Shown here piece after piece: positions 1 to 12,876 of a stretch of 64,000 nucleotides of DNA. Origin of the DNA: Coffea arabica (lineage: Eukaryota; Streptophyta; Magnoliopsida; Gentianales; Rubiaceae); assembly GCF_036785885.1 (NCBI RefSeq), contig NC_092323.1, positions 13,586,501-13,650,500 on the forward strand, written 5' to 3'. The notes beneath the pieces were generated by a model, which did not search any database, had not been told where the DNA came from, and saw only the letters and a program-made list of their open reading frames with translations. Each line of letters begins with the position of its first letter. Position 1 is the first letter of the stretch. A program made the translations under genes and the position numbers.

Positions 1-779
1 TTAGGTGAGTGCATTAAGGGCCAAGTGCAACGGAAATTTTTGGTGTTATGAACCATAAGTCTCTTACATTTGTTTGAATTATGTGTTGAAAATAGATAAT
101 TAACAATATAATAATGTAGCATTTTCTAAGATTTGTTGTATGTGAAATATATGGGATTTCAAAAAACTCTCCTCAACTCCATGTTGTCAAAGAGTTTTTC
201 CTATGGCTCTCTCTCTCTCTCTTGAAGTTCGGAAAGTTCAAACTCTCAACAGTCGAGATATGACATGACAAAATTGATGGGACAAAAGTTGTTTGATATG
301 ATTTTTTTACCTGCCTATATGACACTAACGGACAAGGGGTTGTGTGCATTTTTTACTGTGCGTAACTTTGGTTGCATACGGTATAACTTTCTTTGCACAC
401 GACGTAACTTTAGAAAAAATTTTTGTGGGTCCCATACACGGCGTGAAAATCGAGTTATAAGATGTGATCTGAGCCGCACAAATTTTTTGACCAAATCATG
501 GCCGTCAACTGCCATTTCCAACACTAACTACCCCTCGGGGATTGATCGACTCACATAGTGGTTTAGGACAACAACAACAGGTCATACCGTTTCCCCTCCT
601 ATAAATACCCCTCCATTCTCTCTTTTGAAGGTAAGACAAATTGCTCCATAACCTCCTACTTACTCATTCTCAAATTCTTCTTTGGCTCTAGTTACTAATT
701 TAATTATCAGAGTTACAACGGGGTACATCTCTGGATTGTAACCTTGTTCTTTGTTGCTGGCAGGATAGCTTGCCGAGGT
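1..779. other. Intergenic, no gene recognised
   Basis: No coding exon is supported here; the short open frames have no family signature. A TATA-like motif (tataaata, about 600-607) is followed by a pyrimidine-rich stretch, as in a promoter or a decayed LTR, but no transcript product can be named. A short CT run lies near 208-222. Confidence 0.5.
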
Positions 780-1743
780 GCTTGCAACCATGGTTGTTAA
801 CATTGCAATCCGGATTGTAGGATTGTACAATCTTACGATTCAGATCAGCAAAATCGATCCGGATTGTGTATAGAATCGAAAATTGCCTTAATATACATAG
901 GATCGTTAGAATCGTTCATGGGACCGTGAGATCGTATGTAGGATCATACGATCCCATTGTGATCCTACGAATTTTTGAGAATTTTGTAAATGTGAGGCTA
1001 AATTTTGAAACTAAATGGAACATTTTGAATAGGTTTGTAACTTATCAAAGAATTAGATTCTTTAATTATAAATTTGCAACAATTTTTGTCTCAAAAACAA
1101 AAGGAACAACAAAAAAGGATTTGGGAACAAATGAATGCAACAAAAAGAGACAAAATCACAAAGGACGATGAGAGAGAAATCTTCTTTGGTTATTCCCAAT
1201 CTCCATTCCAAATTTTTCCCCATTTAGATTTCAATAAAATTTCACAAAATTTTGCCAATCTCCCATTTCTAATTCTCTATTGTCTTTGTATCCTTGTCAA
1301 TGCTCAAGGAATTTTCAGCAAAAGAAGTCGCTCAACGAAAACAACCGCGATTACCTATAACCCCTAATTTGATTGTTTCTTTTAATTAGACCTATCAGCT
1401 ATATATGTGTACTAAATGCATTTACTATCAAGTGTTAAGATGAGTTGTATTCTTATTTCTAATTAGACAAGGCGCTCGGACCTTTTCTTCTCATTTTGGG
1501 GCTCTGTTGTTTTATTTCTTGTCAAACTATAGGTAAAAAATACTATATGTTTATAAATAATTTACTTATTTGATTTTTTTTAAGTTGTACAAAACTGTAT
1601 ATGAACTTTAAATTAATTAATTTAGTTAATTTGGGAGTTTTTGGTGGGATCTTACGGTCGTATGATCCGATTCTACGATCCGATTCTGTGAAACTAAAAT
1701 CGATCCTACATAGGATCCGAATTTTACATAACTTGCTTGCAAC
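780..1743. mobile_element. Non-autonomous DNA transposon with 9-bp target duplication
   Basis: The 9-mer gcttgcaac occurs at 780-788 and again at 1735-1743, bracketing 946 bp (789-1734). Both ends carry related inverted sequence rich in gatcc, ggatcg and cggatt motifs, and the flanks read continuously when the insert is removed. A 9-bp duplication suits Mutator-like elements, but the family assignment is an inference. The internal open frames at 866-1367 match no transposase that I recognise. Confidence 0.65.
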
Positions 1744-3495
1744 ATCTCGAAAAAGGTTCCGTGTCCGCACAAGATAGAAAAGTAGTTTCAGATGTAATTA
1801 GAGCATGTTTCCATAAAAATTTTCAGAGAATGGCCAATCTAAACAGGCTTTCAAATGGAAACCGAGGATGGTTTTTTTTTTTTCTTCTGAGAAACGAAAA
1901 TTTTGACAGATAAACCTAATCTCAGAAGAACTCCAAAAGTCAGTATCTTTTGGAGCCTCCCAGGGACTTAACTACCCAAATTTCCAACCCCCCAAAGCCG
2001 ATGAGGGATAGAAACCGAGGATGGTTAATGAAGGGAAAAAGACTGCATGACTGACGAGCTCCGAACCCGGAATTGGGCTTCATGCTGTACCACGATGAGT
2101 TATTTTGAGAATTGGGCTTCTTAAGTTTTACATTGCCTTCCACTTGGAAATAGGCCTACATGGTTCTTTTCCGCCTGGAGGAAGAATGGGCTGCTCAAGT
2201 TTTGCATTATCTTAGGTTGATGTTTGTTTATGGGCCTCCTCCAAGTTCATCCTTGATTACAGGAATAGCTTCCTATCCTGATGGGGGAGGAAGAGTTATC
2301 TAATAAATCAGTTCTGACAAATAAAATCATAGAGATCGGGAGCTAATTAGCAAATCTGGTAGTTAGAAACATGCACAGATGTTATTGGAACTTCAATATT
2401 TCATCTAACCTTTTGCTATGTTTGGAGCTTCACAGTTTAAGTATTAATAACTTTTTAGATATATAGGATCTGTTGTACTTTATACGTGTCATATCAGTAT
2501 ATTTTTGATGTAATTTCTGTTATTGATATGTTTCGTGTATAATACTCCAAAATAGTAATTTTTTTTTTGGTTTTCTCATATATCCTGTAAATTCGATTAT
2601 CCAAAAAATCAAAGGAAATTGTTATTGGAACTTTAATGATTACAAATGATAGTGCCGTTGAATTTCTACTCAATTTTATGAAAATTTCTTCTATTTTATT
2701 TTAATTACAATTTAACAACACAGGAATGGTTTGTCAATGAATGATTGACAAGATTGTTTGTCTAATTGAGATGGTGAAAAAACTCAAAAGCTGCTATTTA
2801 TTTACAAGTAAGGGAGTTTCAATAACCATTTCACTTTCAGAGCCTATTCATCTGGTTTAAGACAATACATGCTGATTAACACAATTATTACCCAATTAAT
2901 CGAAGTTTAGAGATTTCAAATTTCTCACCCCAAGTTGCCACTTGCCACTGGGCTGGGAAACTTGGGTGGAGCCCACAGAGCAGTGACTAGCGAGTAGTGA
3001 GTACCATCATAGGCCCGCCCAAGTCGGTGCTTGTCGTGATTACATCCGTACATATGAGGTAGGCCGGTGAATGGGCCATCGGGCCCATTGACGACACTGT
3101 GGGAGCCACAAGTGATGGAGACAAATCTGTGTAATGATGACACGTCAATCGTCCATGTCATGGCCCACGAGGACCAATCCATGGGGTACTTTCCCGCCTT
3201 CAGACTCGGCTGGCTTTTAATACGCTCAATTGGATTGAGTGATCTCAATGCTCATGTAAGCATGAGGTGGTATGACACAAGATGTAAACAAATACTACAT
3301 GTTCTTGGAGTAAGAGTTTTTATAATATATTTTAGAAAATATTTTGGGATATTTAAGAGTAAAAGAGTTTTTAGAATATATTTTGGGATATTTTTTAAAG
3401 ATTTAAAAAAATTTAGACTACTTTTTAAAAATTTTAATAGTATTTGAAAAATTAATTTTTGAAAAACTCTTGAATCCAAACAAAGCTTTGAGTTA

Positions 3496-3498
<3 letters not shown>
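1744..3498. other. Intergenic, no gene recognised
   Basis: AT-rich sequence with a more GC-balanced patch at about 2925-3250. Opposite-strand frames overlap in that patch without any recognisable domain, so none is called. Confidence 0.5.

Positions 3499-3558
<60 letters not shown>
3499..3558. repeat. (AT)30 microsatellite
   Basis: Sixty bases of uninterrupted AT dinucleotide lie directly before a 111-bp tandem duplication. They also create a spurious Tyr/Ile-rich open frame on the minus strand. Confidence 0.98.
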
Positions 3559-3563
<5 letters not shown>

Positions 3564-3772
3564 GATGTTGTATATATTTTCATGATTGGATATATGATAC
3601 ATATTTAAAATTTGGTTTTGAAATTCAAATTCAGATTATTTGTCAAGCATCCAACGATGAAATATATATACACTGATGTTGTATATATTTTCATGATTGG
3701 ATATATGATACATGTCTAAAATTTGGTTTTGAAATTCAAATTCAGATTATTTGTCAAGCATCCAACAATGAA
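3564..3772. repeat. 111-bp tandem duplication
   Basis: The segment starting gatgttgtatatattttc at 3564 recurs at 3675, about 97 bp matching with only a few substitutions, joined by short AT-rich linkers. It lies next to the AT microsatellite, which suggests slippage or unequal exchange. No coding content. Confidence 0.9.
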
Positions 3773-4883
3773 AGTGTATACATTGTTAGTACATAGAAAA
3801 TTAATCCCAATTTCTTTAACTTTATATTGTACCAATAGTAACATAACAACTGGTACACCTTTTCATTTTTCTCTTTTTTTAAAAAAAATTTCTAATTTAT
3901 TTGTATTTGATTTTGTAAATGTAATGTGATTGCGATATATGCCCTCATCATTCTAGTATATACGAATAATAGTAGATTTTTCCTTTTTTTATTTTATTCT
4001 TTTCTTAAACACACTACTGAATTATAAGATGCATTCCTCAAATTGTCAATTTAATAGGCTTCACGTTAATTTCTAGAAGTGCATATTTTACCAGGGACAT
4101 GCTCAACTCTTGGCTTTACTTTCAATTCTTCCACATTCTTACTTACGTACTGGCTTTAGGGCGTGGACATATCAATCGTTTTGTTCCACTGCATGCATAT
4201 GTCAAACGTTGTACATATAGATAGTCCACCACGATCAACCAAAATTTGCAAGATAAATGAAAAGGAAAAAAAAAAAAGAAAAAGAAAGAAAGAAAGAAAG
4301 AAACAAGGAGCTGTCGAAATGGAGTTCCCAAAATTATCCAGAGAGTGCAGGACTCCCATGGTGCCATGATGTCAACAGTAGTTTAGTGGAGCTGCTATAA
4401 CCAGATACCAACAACCATCCATGAGATGATGATGAGAGACAAGGATGGCCTCTCTGCTTTGATAGTGAGGTCCCATGCATGCGATGGACTTGCAATATCA
4501 AACACAACACCCCCCCCCCCACACCCACAACACCTTCACCAACTCCCCTTATCTAGTTCTCTTCCCCATTGGGCTGTTGGGCAAAATCTGCTCTCCCTAC
4601 CATATCTGTCTCGTTTTGACAGAAGCATTTTATTTACATTGTCAAAAGGGTTCCCATTCACAAGTCACAGCTCACAAAACTGTTGTTTGGGGGCAGGGAG
4701 GCAAGAAACCTAATCAACTAATCAATTGCTCCTTCCACTTTACAACCCAACCAACTACTCCTACAGTACTGTGTTCATTCATTTCTTTTCCAATTTTAGC
4801 AGAATTAACTTTTTTGTCCTATTTTACCAATGTATATTACTAGCTAATGGAGTAGAAAAGATGTTCAAAGTTACAGTTCTACA
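3773..4883. other. Intergenic, no gene recognised
   Basis: AT-rich with a purine-rich AAAG tract near 4261-4305 and a poly-C run near 4511-4520. The open frames here are low-complexity and show no domain. Confidence 0.5.
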
Positions 4884-5430
4884 CACCTAGGCAGTGGCGG
4901 ATTTACACTGGGGCACTGGAATTTCTATAATACCTATAAAAATTTGATATAATTTTAAGTGTGCCCCTTGAAGTTTTGTGTATCTATTGGTTTATATGCT
5001 TTTAAAGTTGCTTTTGATTTTACCTATTGTTACAGCTACTGTAGAAAGGGTTTTTTCAATTATGAATGTAGTGAAGAATCAATTACAAAATAAAATGGAA
5101 GACACTTGGAAGAATAATTGTTTAGTTAATTATATTGAGAAAAATATATTTCGTGAAGTTCAAAATGAAAAAGTTGTAAACCGTTATCAAAATATGAAAA
5201 CTCGTCTTGAGCAATTGTAAATGGTTTAGTTTGTTTTTTGAAATAAAATTATTATTACATTAATAATTTTGAGTTTGTCTTTTTACGTTTTTCATGAAAT
5301 ATATGCATCATTTGTATTTGTTGGTTAATATTTTTTTTCCTTAAAAAACTAGAAAAACAGTAAGTAAAAAATTTTAGAGTTACTTTTGCCTCCACTAAAA
5401 ATTTTTTCTGGCTCCGCCACTGCACCTATA
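4884..5430 (+). mobile_element. hAT transposon relic with transposase C-terminal (dimerisation) fragment
   Basis: Terminal inverted repeats begin cagtggcgga at 4892 and end tccgccactg at 5422. The flanking octamers cacctagg (4884-4891) and cacctata (5423-5430) match at six of eight positions, as expected for an ageing 8-bp hAT duplication. Inside, 4978-5220 (+) encodes 80 aa containing TATVERVFSIMNVVKN and a following NYIEK segment, which matches the hAT family C-terminal dimerisation domain. The zinc finger and catalytic core are absent, so this is an internally deleted 531-bp copy that can only be mobilised in trans, if at all. The fragment has no credible promoter or start. Confidence 0.87.
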
Positions 5431-7821
5431 GGGCAGAAATAATCTTCTTGTCATCACCGAGAACAAGGAAAATTTGAGGCAAGCAAACAGTGAAGTAGCA
5501 TTCTCGTGTACAAATTACGTACGTACTTGAAATGCACCTTTCGGCTGGCGAAGGGGGAATGAATTTGACCATGGACTTGCTGATGGAGGAACATTTTGAA
5601 TCTTAACTCGTCTTTTGTTGATTGAACTTACTCATTTGTTTTACATCATAGTGACATGAACTTTTACTCATTTGTTTTACGTCATAGTAAGCGGCGAGTG
5701 CCTAAGTACCCGTCCTGAATTTTAAATAACTCGTCCTCATGTTGATTGACGTGAAGAATAGTAGTGAAAGGTTTATACCATCATACGCAAAATTTCTGGT
5801 GAAGTGTTCATTTTTAGAAAAAAAACAATAAGATTCACTTGCTCTTGGAGAATTCTAATGCTTTTTCTGTTTTTGTAACTCATGGCTAGTGGGATGTTGT
5901 GTGAATTATTGTTCAATTGCTCGTATATAATTCGTTTGTGTTCAATTATCTCATTGTTATGCGTTTTGATTCTAATAATGTACTCTTATAAAAAAAAAAC
6001 AAAAAAATTATTGCATTAGTGGGCTTTCATGCCTTAAATAGTAAGTTCATTTTAATCATTATGGCCAGCTTTTTGCCTAGCTCAGTGGCCAAGCTTGATT
6101 TTTTTTCATATTCTGTTCAACAAATATCTCTTTCTAATGCCTAAAATTATTTGGGGGATGTGTAGGGGCGACCACAGCCAAGATTCTAAATAACCTTCTA
6201 TATCTCTTTAAAAAAATAAATGTTTTTAATTATATATATTGTAGAAATTAGAGTTTGCATCCCAAGATTTTAGAAATGCTTTTATATCCCCTTAAAATGT
6301 TAAAAATTATCATTTATGTCGTTATAAGCTATAGGCTTTGCCTCCCAAGTCCCAAGCTTTTGACCAAAATGTGAGGGTGTCCACTTAGTATGTATCTTTA
6401 CTATAGTTTTGCTTCCCAAATCTCAACCTCTGTTTTTTTTTTTTTTTCCAAATTGACCAAATGTGTTCAAGGTTTTGATATTACCAAACATACTTTTCTC
6501 TCTTTTACTGTAAATGAGAGACTTTTTTTTTTTTTTTGGGGAGCTGTAATTGAGAGATTGAATGCAGAGTAAATAGTAATTTATGAATGGAAATACTAGG
6601 TGCTAGAGGACTACATCAAAAGATAAATAAAAAGAATTAAGGACAGAGGAAATGCGGCCATCATTACTCTAGGCCCACGCGTTATTAACCATCATGGGCC
6701 ACAATGATTCCAGATCCAAAATGTGTCACATGCAGCAAAGCCTTTTCACGAAAGGCCTCCTGGCCCTAAAATGCAAATGCAATCCAAGTGAAAAGAGACA
6801 AGAAAAATAGTAAATAAAAATCACGTAGAAAGAACTTATTTACAAAGAAATGAAAAAATATGATGCTTTTTCTGGCTTTCGTCGAAACTTGAAAGCCCTT
6901 TTTTCTGAAAGCTATTCCCCAAATCCAATGGAATCATAGGTCCCCATCATCATTCAAATGATTCAAATTAAATTTGAGATGATACTACTAGCTAGTAAGT
7001 GTGTCTTTCTCTCTTTTTGATAATTTCAAATTTTAAACAAAAAGGGATGGAGGGGGGATCTGAGATCTCTAACAGCTAAAAACCAAAAAAGTTGATGATA
7101 TATCAATCAATCAATGATACCGAAAAGATTACCGCCTTTGAGATAAAAATGACAATGATGCAAAGTTAGATTGCGCACTTCTTAATTGATCTTTCCCGCC
7201 TTTTGTTTATATAACTTTTGTCGTCCCCCCTTTTTCTTTTTTTCTAGGGCTGGCTGGCCTAATTGACATGTTAGATGAATAGTTTCACTACATGCATGCA
7301 TGCGAGCGACAATTCAAAGCTGTACAAAAACCCTTGTTACAGAGCGTTATAGTATATTTTTCTATAGAATTTTTTTTTAATGTTTTTCGAGAATATATTT
7401 CTCAATTACCTTTTTACTTCGCGTACATCAAATCGATATAGTAGTACATTTTTGAACAAGAACTCTTAAAAATAACAATCCAAACAGGTTCGTCCCCGAA
7501 AATTACTACGTTGTTCTGATTTATTTTTGCCCTCACTCTTGCTCGCCTTGAAATATTTTGGATTAGCTTAGTGGTGTTTGTTTTGCTTGATTTCAAGCAC
7601 AAGCTTTTTAGTGCTAATGTATGGTGTAAATATTCATAGCTTATGGCAGAAATGATACATGTGATGCAACATTGTGATTTGATCTTTAATCTCTTTTGAA
7701 TTGATCCGTGATTTTGCAAGAGACGCAACCACATCAACCCTAATAAAGAAGATTCTTCGTTTTTGCTTGCGAATTCATCCAAGAGATTCAAACCAATTAT
7801 TGTCTTTTGCAGTACGAAGTC
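5431..7821. other. Intergenic with small repeat relics
   Basis: No gene is recognised. Around 5627-5690 a short segment containing actcatttgtttta is duplicated. At about 7335-7500 there is a copy of a dispersed AT-rich family also seen near 15.6, 17.7, 49.8, 50.7 and 57.4 kb. Poly-T runs occur near 6430 and 6523. Confidence 0.45.
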
Positions 7822-8275
7822 ATATTTTTGGCTTCGAATCTTCTGTCCCTAAATTAGTCTCTATCCTCTCTGTCCCTTCTTTATACAGCTGTCATGTGTC
7901 TCTAACTTTTTGATAATTCAAAGTCAAACAAATCGATAATAATTAATTGACAAGTTTACTCAAAATCAATTAAAACAGATAACTCAATTTTTTTTTTTAT
8001 TTTAACAAAAAATAGTCTTGTTGGTCATAAACGTAGAAATCAACTAAAACCCTTCTTTATTTTTTATCCCAAATCATTTTTTTCTTAAATCCTAACAAGT
8101 ACTTTAATTTGAGTTATATGTTTTAATTAGTTTTGAGTAAACTTGTCAATCAATTATTATCAGTTTGTTTGAATTTGGGTTATCAAAAAGTTAAGAGACA
8201 TGTGGCAATTGTACAAAAAAGGGACAAAGGGGATAGAGACTAATTTGAGGACAGAAGATTCGAAGCCCATATTTT
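7822..8275. mobile_element. Foldback/MITE element with ~180-bp inverted arms
   Basis: The left arm (about 7822-8000) and right arm (about 8100-8275) are reverse complements over most of their length; for example ttcgaatcttctgtcc at 7833 pairs with ggacagaagattcgaa at 8249. About 100 bp of T-rich loop separates them. I could not fix the target duplication, so the superfamily is open. Confidence 0.8.
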
Positions 8276-11200
8276 CCTGTAGAAATGGCTTGACGGTTCT
8301 GCATCATACATTCAGGAGATGGGTAAACACTGCTGTAATCCAACCGTTCTTAATCAGTGTGATAACTCTAAGAATAGATTAAAATTTAATCTTACCTTCT
8401 TTTCTTTTTGTTTAGAAAATTTTTTTGGGAGCATTGACAATAATCTCTTAAAGAGTTTTTTGAGTATTATTAGGGTATGGTGGTACTTAAATAGAAATAA
8501 CTTTTAACTACTCGGATAAATAGAGCATTTTCAGTTTCTAAAATATGCCCTCCACTCCACTAGGCGGTGTATATCCAATTCATTTAAAGCAGAATTAAAT
8601 CAAAATTTAATCCTCATCAATTACCCCTCTTTTTGACTAATCATTTCCACTTTGCTGTGAAAAAAAAAATGAAACGTGGTATGGCATCCTCACTCCAACA
8701 TGCAACATCACCCCCTTCAATCCTGTCTGACACCAAGAAAATGAAAAGCAAAAAAGAGGAAAACCAGAAATTGGTGGCTTACCATGCATGCATCTGGCTC
8801 CATTGCCACACAGACAAGTTACACCAGAAATCTCAGTTAGGGGCCAAGAAGGAAGGGAATGGGGTCCGAAAGTGTGCCTAGAAAAAAGAGAAATGTTCTC
8901 TTGCCCATGCCCACATTGCAAGCAAAATAGGAGACGCCAACTTTGTTATCTTGACTAAGATGCCGACTTGTAACTTGCTAATATTGTGTAACTTGCGTAG
9001 CCATCCCCCAAAATTGTACTATCATTTTTGGACTTTTCAATGTTCTATGTTGATTTTTGCAACCATGCAGAAACTGAACTGATCAGATCACCACCATATA
9101 TAATAACTAGTTATGGTATGGCTGTGGATGATGATGATGATGATGGATACATCCATCCATCTGTATTGATACATGGATCCATAATGGTAGTCGTAGTACC
9201 TTTTTTGTAGCAGGAAAAAATAATAATAATAACAATACACTAGTAGTAGTACTTTCAAACCAAACAAAAAGAGAAAAAGAAAAAAAAAAAAACAAATAGT
9301 AGTACTTGCCACATTTCTGATCTCACAATATTTGTTCTGCGCCATCCCAACGCAACCTTAAACCTTAATATGTTGTCGGGAAAGCCGAAAAGGTAGAAAT
9401 AAGGAGAGATGGATGAACGAAGAATACAACATTCGTACAACTGCCAGTTGAGAGGATCAACCAAAGCCAAAGCTTCGACAGAAGGATCACAATATCTCTC
9501 CATAAGAACCTCTTCTTCTTCTTCTTTTTTTCTCCTTCCTCTAACGAGGTATGCGCAATTAATCCTGTACATTTATTATTATATGTTTTGCTCTCAAGCC
9601 ATAAATTTATTTGATCCCTAATCATGATCAATAGTTTTCATGTCATAAACAACTAAACCAAGTAAATTTTTTTTTTTTTTTACAGCCAAACATAATCAAG
9701 AAAAGGTATATATCTAGCATGAAACTTGAAAGCTTGAAGGGATGAGCGATAACCCTACTTTCAGAAGTCAACTTAAAAAGACTTACACCCCACTTCAAAG
9801 CAAATTTCTGTCATCCTCAAACAATGGTTTCCAGCATGTTAATCAGATCCACTATAATTCCCACAGCCTTCCTTCTTCTTCCACCTTTTGCTTTTCAAAG
9901 AGAACTAAAGAGCACCACCAAGCAAGAAGCAGTTAATTGTGATGCAAGTTGTACGGTGGAGTTCTTTAAAACCAAACCCATGCTTTTTCTTCAAAAGAAA
10001 ACAAAATTTTTTTTTCTAAACACGTTTTCTATTTATCTTTTAGTCTTTTACTCGAAAAGTGCTACAGTAAAAATTTACGTAAAAGCACCCGTCCTAACTT
10101 GGATGAACCAAACGAAGCCTTAACTCGTATTTAAGGTCAAAAAAGGCGACTACTCGTGTATAGTAGTTATTTAGGCAACTTTGTAATTTTTTGAACCATG
10201 GGTGAAGATTCTTTTTCTTAATGACAAAGGCCAACGTCTTTTGGAGCAGATGAATAATAATAGTAATACTTATGGTCTAAAAGTGATCTTCTTTCCTGAT
10301 CAGGAAATCTTCTGTTCACTAATCAACAGTTGTCCTAAGCTACTATATTCATTCATCCATTAATAAATTTGGCTCACTTCGTACTAGCATGTAATAGTGT
10401 AATAACATTGGGATTAGGAATTAATTGTCCAGTTGCGTGGTCAATGGTCCATCTTTAAAAGTCTTGATACCTACAACCTGAACAAACAAAAAACAAAAAA
10501 CAAAAAGAAAGAAAGAAAAAGGACAAGGCCAAAGACACGACGCTGGAATTAATAATCATGCTTTAATAATTTACAAAATTAGTGCTTTTATCTATGGAAA
10601 ATTAATAAATTCTACTATAAGTTTCAAACATGAGATGGCGGCGCCTAACGATTCCCCAAATCTCGCCATCAATCACTCCTACGTATCTCCCAACATATTT
10701 TTTAGGTCCATAAGAAAACAAAAACCGGATAAAAGTAATAGTAATCTCTTTTCAAAGAATACGTCAAGCTAGTACAAGAAACATGCCAGACAAAAAAAAA
10801 ACTCAAGAGGCCACTTGCCTCATTCTCAACATATAGCAGTAATTTGTAGCCAATTTTACATCTCCAAGGTCCATGTACATAATGTGGAAGATAGAAAAAG
10901 TGTATATAAACACGATAAGAGAATAGAAGGTACGAGGAAGAAATTTATGGCACATATTCACACAGTTCAATGGGGTTTGATTATTTTCTTTCCTCACTTG
11001 ATGTAGCACGTATTCACACATTTCCCATTGAAGCAGTCAAACCCAATCCAGAACAATAGTTTAGTAGGAGGAGTAGAGGATTTTACTATGGGAAGAAATT
11101 AAAAATCAACCGACATTAACAAGAATACAAACAAAATAAAGGTCCATGATCAAGATCATAATCAACATCATCATCAGCTCTACCTATCCCTACTACTATT

Positions 11201-11484
11201 TATGTATAATGTATGGTCAGTGATTGATATATACTATATACCATCATCAAGGACCGAAAAAGGAAAACTATTATTTACACATAATTTAGACCAAACTACA
11301 CTGCTCTAAGCTTTGGTGAAAGTCATGGTTAAGATCATTGAAGACAACACTAGTAGTAGTACTAATTAATATCTTTTCCCATGTCTTGTCTCTTTTTTTT
11401 TTTTCCTCCTTATCATCATAGTAATGGTCATCATCAAACTAATCACCATCATTATCTCCAAACTTTCTAACACTGTAATCATTT
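8276..11484. other. Intergenic downstream of the VQ gene, no gene recognised
   Basis: AT-rich with several homopolymer and simple-sequence tracts: GAT repeats near 9127-9143, (TTC)n near 9508-9530 and CAAAAAA repeats near 10480-10520. No RNA gene or protein domain was seen. The part nearest 11484 is presumably the 3' UTR of the minus-strand VQ gene. Confidence 0.45.
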
Positions 11485-12876
11485 CTAGTCTGAAGAACAT
11501 ATCCAAGATTCCATCATACCTTCCCCTCTTGCTGGTGGTGGTGCAACCGCCACAGCTACATTTTCCGACGACCCTTTCTCCCCGTGAAAACCGGAGGAAG
11601 AACCGGAGTAACTCAGCTTCCCATTTCCAGCACCGTTAACACTTCTTGACAAACTAAAGTTTCCATTTCCAGACCTGCTCTGATGACCTTGATCACCTCC
11701 TCCATCGTTCGAACCGACCCCAGCACTCGAACTTCCCCAGTTAACCGGATTGTTACCATTCCTCGACGTCGTTTGATCGGAAGAAATGAGCCCCGGAAGC
11801 CCACTTAAAGAACTTGTGTTGACATGACCCTGGCCTAAGCCAAATTCATCTAAACTTTGGGCTGTTTTTGATCCGATAACGGGGCAATTGGAAGGCTGAT
11901 ACTTGACATGGTTAGATTGAAGAAGTGAAGTGAGAATTGGGGTTGGCAAGTTGAAAAGATTTGCACTTTGGAGAGGGAGTTGGAAAGTAGGATTAGTGGA
12001 AGTACTAATGTTTAATCCAGAAGTGTTGTTGTTGTTAGTACTAGTACTATTTGGTGAAGCTATTGCAGCATGATCAACTAAGGATGAATTCAACAGAGAA
12101 GAACATGATGAAGCCGATGAAGCCAGAAAAGGTGGAGGCAGTTGAACTTTTTGAGGAAAAGGCCTACGAAGATAAGGTGGCTGTAGTTGTGATGAGTCTA
12201 TAAGGTTATTAGATCTCATGCTAGAAGGACTGGTACCATAAAGATCAAGTCTTGGTCTTTGAAACGGTGAAGAAGATGTAAAGGGTGGAGTTGGGATGCC
12301 TGTAAATTCTTGGACCATGGCTCTGAAGTTGGTGGTATCAGTGGTGAGTACAGTTGTTGGCGCCCGCCTCGATGCTCTTGATCGCTTCTTTGGATTACGT
12401 GCCACTTGGGCTTGATTATTTTGCTCTGGTGCTGCTTGTTGTCTAGGTGTATTTGTAGCACTGGTATTCTCTTGCACGGATGAAGGGATTGACACAGATG
12501 GGGTAGTAGTGGCGAAAGAACCTTGTTGCTGTTGGTTTGAGCCAAAAAGGGATTGGATTGAAGATGCAGAAACCATGTTGGGATTGATATCAGACAAATT
12601 TGGGTTGGATCTTAGGGCTGTAGACCAGGACATCTCCAGATTGAGGAGGGATGAGTCAGGATTCTGTGGTGGCCGTGAAATGGGGTCGAAATAGTTAGAC
12701 AGAGAGTCAAAGATGGAGGAAGTGTTTGTTGGGTTCAGTGGTGGTGCCGCTGGTGGCGGAGTAGGGTGGTTGTGGTGGTGGGAAGTCATGAGAGCTGCCG
12801 AGATGGAATCGGCGCGTGAATCGTACTCTTCATCACCACTTGATGACTGAAGACTTCCACTGTTTCCAGAATCCAT
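11485..12876 (-). CDS. VQ30: VQ-motif protein (VQ30/VQ34 type), intronless
   Basis: The gene encodes 463 aa in a single exon, as is usual for VQ genes. The VQ core is FRAMVQEFTG at residues 184-193, preceded by the basic stretch KKRSRASRR (163-171), a likely nuclear localisation signal, and RAPTTVLTTDTTN. The rest is low-complexity, rich in Ser, Asn and Pro, with a His/Pro patch at 33-48. VQ proteins are nuclear transcriptional cofactors that bind WRKY DNA-binding domains, and several are MAP-kinase substrates; SP and TP sites occur here. The start is the first ATG, with MDSGNSGSLQ. The extended motif context and the nearby HCC2 and PLAT genes favour the VQ30/VQ34 clade; that orthology is inferred. 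Confidence 0.93.
   Translation of the reverse strand: MDSGNSGSLQSSSGDEEYDSRADSISAALMTSHHHNHPTPPPAAPPLNPTNTSSIFDSLSNYFDPISRPPQNPDSSLLNLEMSWSTALRSNPNLSDINPNMVSASSIQSLFGSNQQQQGSFATTTPSVSIPSSVQENTSATNTPRQQAAPEQNNQAQVARNPKKRSRASRRAPTTVLTTDTTNFRAMVQEFTGIPTPPFTSSSPFQRPRLDLYGTSPSSMRSNNLIDSSQLQPPYLRRPFPQKVQLPPPFLASSASSCSSLLNSSLVDHAAIASPNSTSTNNNNTSGLNISTSTNPTFQLPLQSANLFNLPTPILTSLLQSNHVKYQPSNCPVIGSKTAQSLDEFGLGQGHVNTSSLSGLPGLISSDQTTSRNGNNPVNWGSSSAGVGSNDGGGDQGHQSRSGNGNFSLSRSVNGAGNGKLSYSGSSSGFHGEKGSSENVAVAVAPPPARGEGMMESWICSSD

Noticed and set aside
3252..3602. Minus-strand 116-aa open frame with a Tyr/Ile run
   Set aside because: It is created by the AT microsatellite and flanking AT-rich sequence.
12216..12694. 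Overlapping ORFs on both strands inside the VQ gene
   Set aside because: They are shadows of a biased Ser/Asn/Pro-rich coding region; the VQ frame carries the recognisable motif.
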